Source: CAZEJK01 sp964512045 (GTDB lineage: Bacteria; Acidobacteriota; Thermoanaerobaculia; Thermoanaerobaculales; Sulfomarinibacteraceae). From it: 22,862 nt of DNA. This document shows, piece after piece, positions 21,986 through 22,862 of this stretch (its first letter is position 1; each line of letters starts with the position of its first letter). A model generated the notes under the pieces. It did not search any database. It was not told the DNA's origin and saw nothing but the letters and a program-made list of their open reading frames with translations. The stretch is from contig CAZEJK010000071.1 in the NCBI GenBank assembly GCA_964512045.1, positions 1 through 22,862 on the forward strand, given 5' to 3'. The position numbers and the translations under genes are program-made.

Positions 21986-22492
21986 ATGGCCAAGAAGACA
22001 CGCAAGAAATCAGTCGAGTTCCCGAGCGAGGTCTCCGAGTACGCACATCGCATCTGGCTGGCTGGCCTGGGCGCCATGTCGGTGGCAGAGGAAGAGGGCA
22101 ACAAGGTGTTCAAGGACCTCGTCCAGCGCGGCGAGAAGCTCGAGAACAAGAGCAAGGACCAGATGGAGAAGATGCGCGGCAAGCTCGACGAGACCCGTGA
22201 GCGCGCCGAGGGCGTGTGGGGATCGATCGGCGAGACGTTCGACGATAAGGTCACCGGCGTGCTCCACCGCATGGGCGTACCGTCCCGCGACGAGATCGCC
22301 ATGCTCACCAAGCGCGTCGAAGAGCTGACGACCGCTGTCGAGAAGATGCAGTCTGGCACCGCCACGAAGGCGTCCTCTTCATCGTCATCCACGAGCGCTT
22401 CTCGCAAGCCGGCCGCCCGGCGGACCACCAAGAAGAGCACCACCTCGACCACCGCGAAGACCGAGCCGAAGGCCGAGGCGAAGAGCGAGTAG
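21986..22492 (+). CDS. Phasin-family PHA granule protein with basic Ser/Thr/Lys tail (PhaI/PhaF-like)
   Basis: A 168-residue protein. A basic N-terminus (K-K-T-R-K-K) precedes I-W-L-A-G-L-G-A-M (23-31), as in PhaI/PhaF-type phasins. A long amphipathic helix (about 32-92), L-H-R-M-G-V-P-S-R-D-E-I (93-104) and a leucine-heptad coiled coil (107-122) follow. Residues 125-168 form a disordered Ser/Thr/Lys/Ala tail with K-P-A-A-R-R-T-T-K-K, similar in character to the histone-H1-like DNA-binding tail of Pseudomonas PhaF, though shorter and ending acidic (K-A-E-A-K-S-E). AAGGAG lies 7 nt before the ATG. Expected on the PHA granule surface, possibly linking granules to the nucleoid. Last gene before a strong terminator. 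Confidence 0.88.
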   Translation: MAKKTRKKSVEFPSEVSEYAHRIWLAGLGAMSVAEEEGNKVFKDLVQRGEKLENKSKDQMEKMRGKLDETRERAEGVWGSIGETFDDKVTGVLHRMGVPSRDEIAMLTKRVEELTTAVEKMQSGTATKASSSSSSTSASRKPAARRTTKKSTTSTTAKTEPKAEAKSE

Positions 22493-22522
22493 CATCAGCT
22501 CGCGCACACAATCAGTACCGAA

Positions 22523-22563
22523 GCAACGGAGCTGGGGGACCACGGGTCCCCCAGCTCCGTTGC
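22523..22563 (+). terminator. Perfect 19-bp stem hairpin ending the PHA operon
   Basis: Bases 22523-22541 pair without mismatch with 22545-22563 across a 3-nt loop, 30 nt after the last phasin stop. The stem is GC-rich and followed by TGTCTGG, only a weak T-run. It is the longest perfect inverted repeat I found in the window and the obvious end of the phaR2-phasin transcript. Confidence 0.75.
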
Positions 22564-22862
22564 TGTCTGGCCCAGGCCCGGGCCATTCTTACCGAATTGC
22601 GCTCCAATTGTGGTGGCCTGCGTCTCGCAGGCAGGGTGGGTGGAAGGGTCTGCTTCCACCATCCACTCAACGATGCCACCCGGCGCCGGTACTGGCCCCG
22701 GCCCCCGCCCCGGAAGCCGGCAGCCGGCCCCGGAACCCTGAAGCCCCGCTCATCGGGTTGACCGGCACGCGTACTGGCTGCTGCCCCCCCGGTATCCACC
22801 ACCGGACCCCAACCGCCGACCACCCCACCACGAAGCCCACGAACCCCCCAACCCGTCCCCTC
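22564..22862. other. Non-coding, C-rich right end of the window
   Basis: No supported gene. A second hairpin, GGTGGAAG/CTTCCACC (22639-22646 with 22653-22660, loop GGTCTG), could be a terminator for a gene arriving from the right. From about 22690 onward the plus strand becomes very C-rich and low in complexity (runs such as CCCCCCC and repeated CCACC), unlike the rest of the window. A minus-strand frame across 22512-22823 runs into the terminator stem, lacks a ribosome-binding site and is not accepted. Confidence 0.5.

Noticed and set aside
22512..22823. A 103-codon minus-strand frame at the right end
   Set aside because: It reads through the 19-bp terminator stem, has Gly/Arg/Pro-rich shadow composition and no ribosome-binding site.
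1..22862. CRISPR arrays, tRNA/rRNA genes, insertion sequences or integrase genes
   Set aside because: No regularly spaced direct repeats with unique spacers, no tRNA-like cloverleaf, and no transposase or integrase motif was seen by eye on either strand.

Overview
The window comes from a high-GC, Gram-negative-type bacterium. It has a TonB-dependent outer-membrane receptor, a lipoprotein, exported surface proteins and a polyhydroxyalkanoate (PHA) granule module. FG-GAP/DUF11/dockerin mosaic proteins together with PHA regulators and paired ArsA-like ATPases suggest an Acidobacteriota-like (Thermoanaerobaculia) or Myxococcota-like lineage. That is inference from gene content only: no rRNA or tRNA gene, CRISPR array, insertion sequence or phage gene was seen.

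Layout. (1) 110-6541, minus: one giant secreted protein with 14 FG-GAP/VCBS calcium-loop repeats, a long autotransporter-like beta-solenoid, a DUF11-like domain and a dockerin-like C-terminus. (2) 6639-9368, plus, divergent from it: a small Cys/His-rich membrane or periplasmic protein, then a TonB-dependent receptor, probably a metal or other small-ligand uptake pair. (3) 9564-15739, minus: a tight cluster, in transcription order a lipoprotein, a GHKL-ATPase/membrane/transglutaminase fusion protein, a degenerate GHKL paralogue and an arginine deiminase. The first three overlap by 4 nt at each junction and the fourth follows after 40 nt. This is the part I cannot match to any system I know. (4) 16053-17831, plus: a long-chain acyl-CoA synthetase behind a long leader with two palindromes. 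(5) 17961-19929, plus: two overlapping ArsA/Get3-type ATPases, both without cysteine. (6) 20130-22492, plus: two tandem PhaR-type PHA regulators followed by two phasins, closed by a 19-bp terminator-type hairpin.

How the genes may work together. On the right-hand side, the acyl-CoA synthetase supplies acyl-CoA and the phasins coat PHA granules. The PhaR paralogues probably repress their own promoters: a 12-base motif (TGCCGCAGCGCG) sits inside the -35/-10 spacer of both phaR promoters, with a third near-copy just downstream of the second. No PHA synthase lies in the window. On the left-hand side, the lipoprotein, transglutaminase domain and cytoplasmic GHKL ATPase domain suggest one envelope-spanning device, with the degenerate GHKL protein as a possible cytoplasmic partner. 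That is inference from gene order, domain architecture and predicted topology.

All coordinates and motifs were read by eye. Domain names come from recognised motifs, not from a database search.
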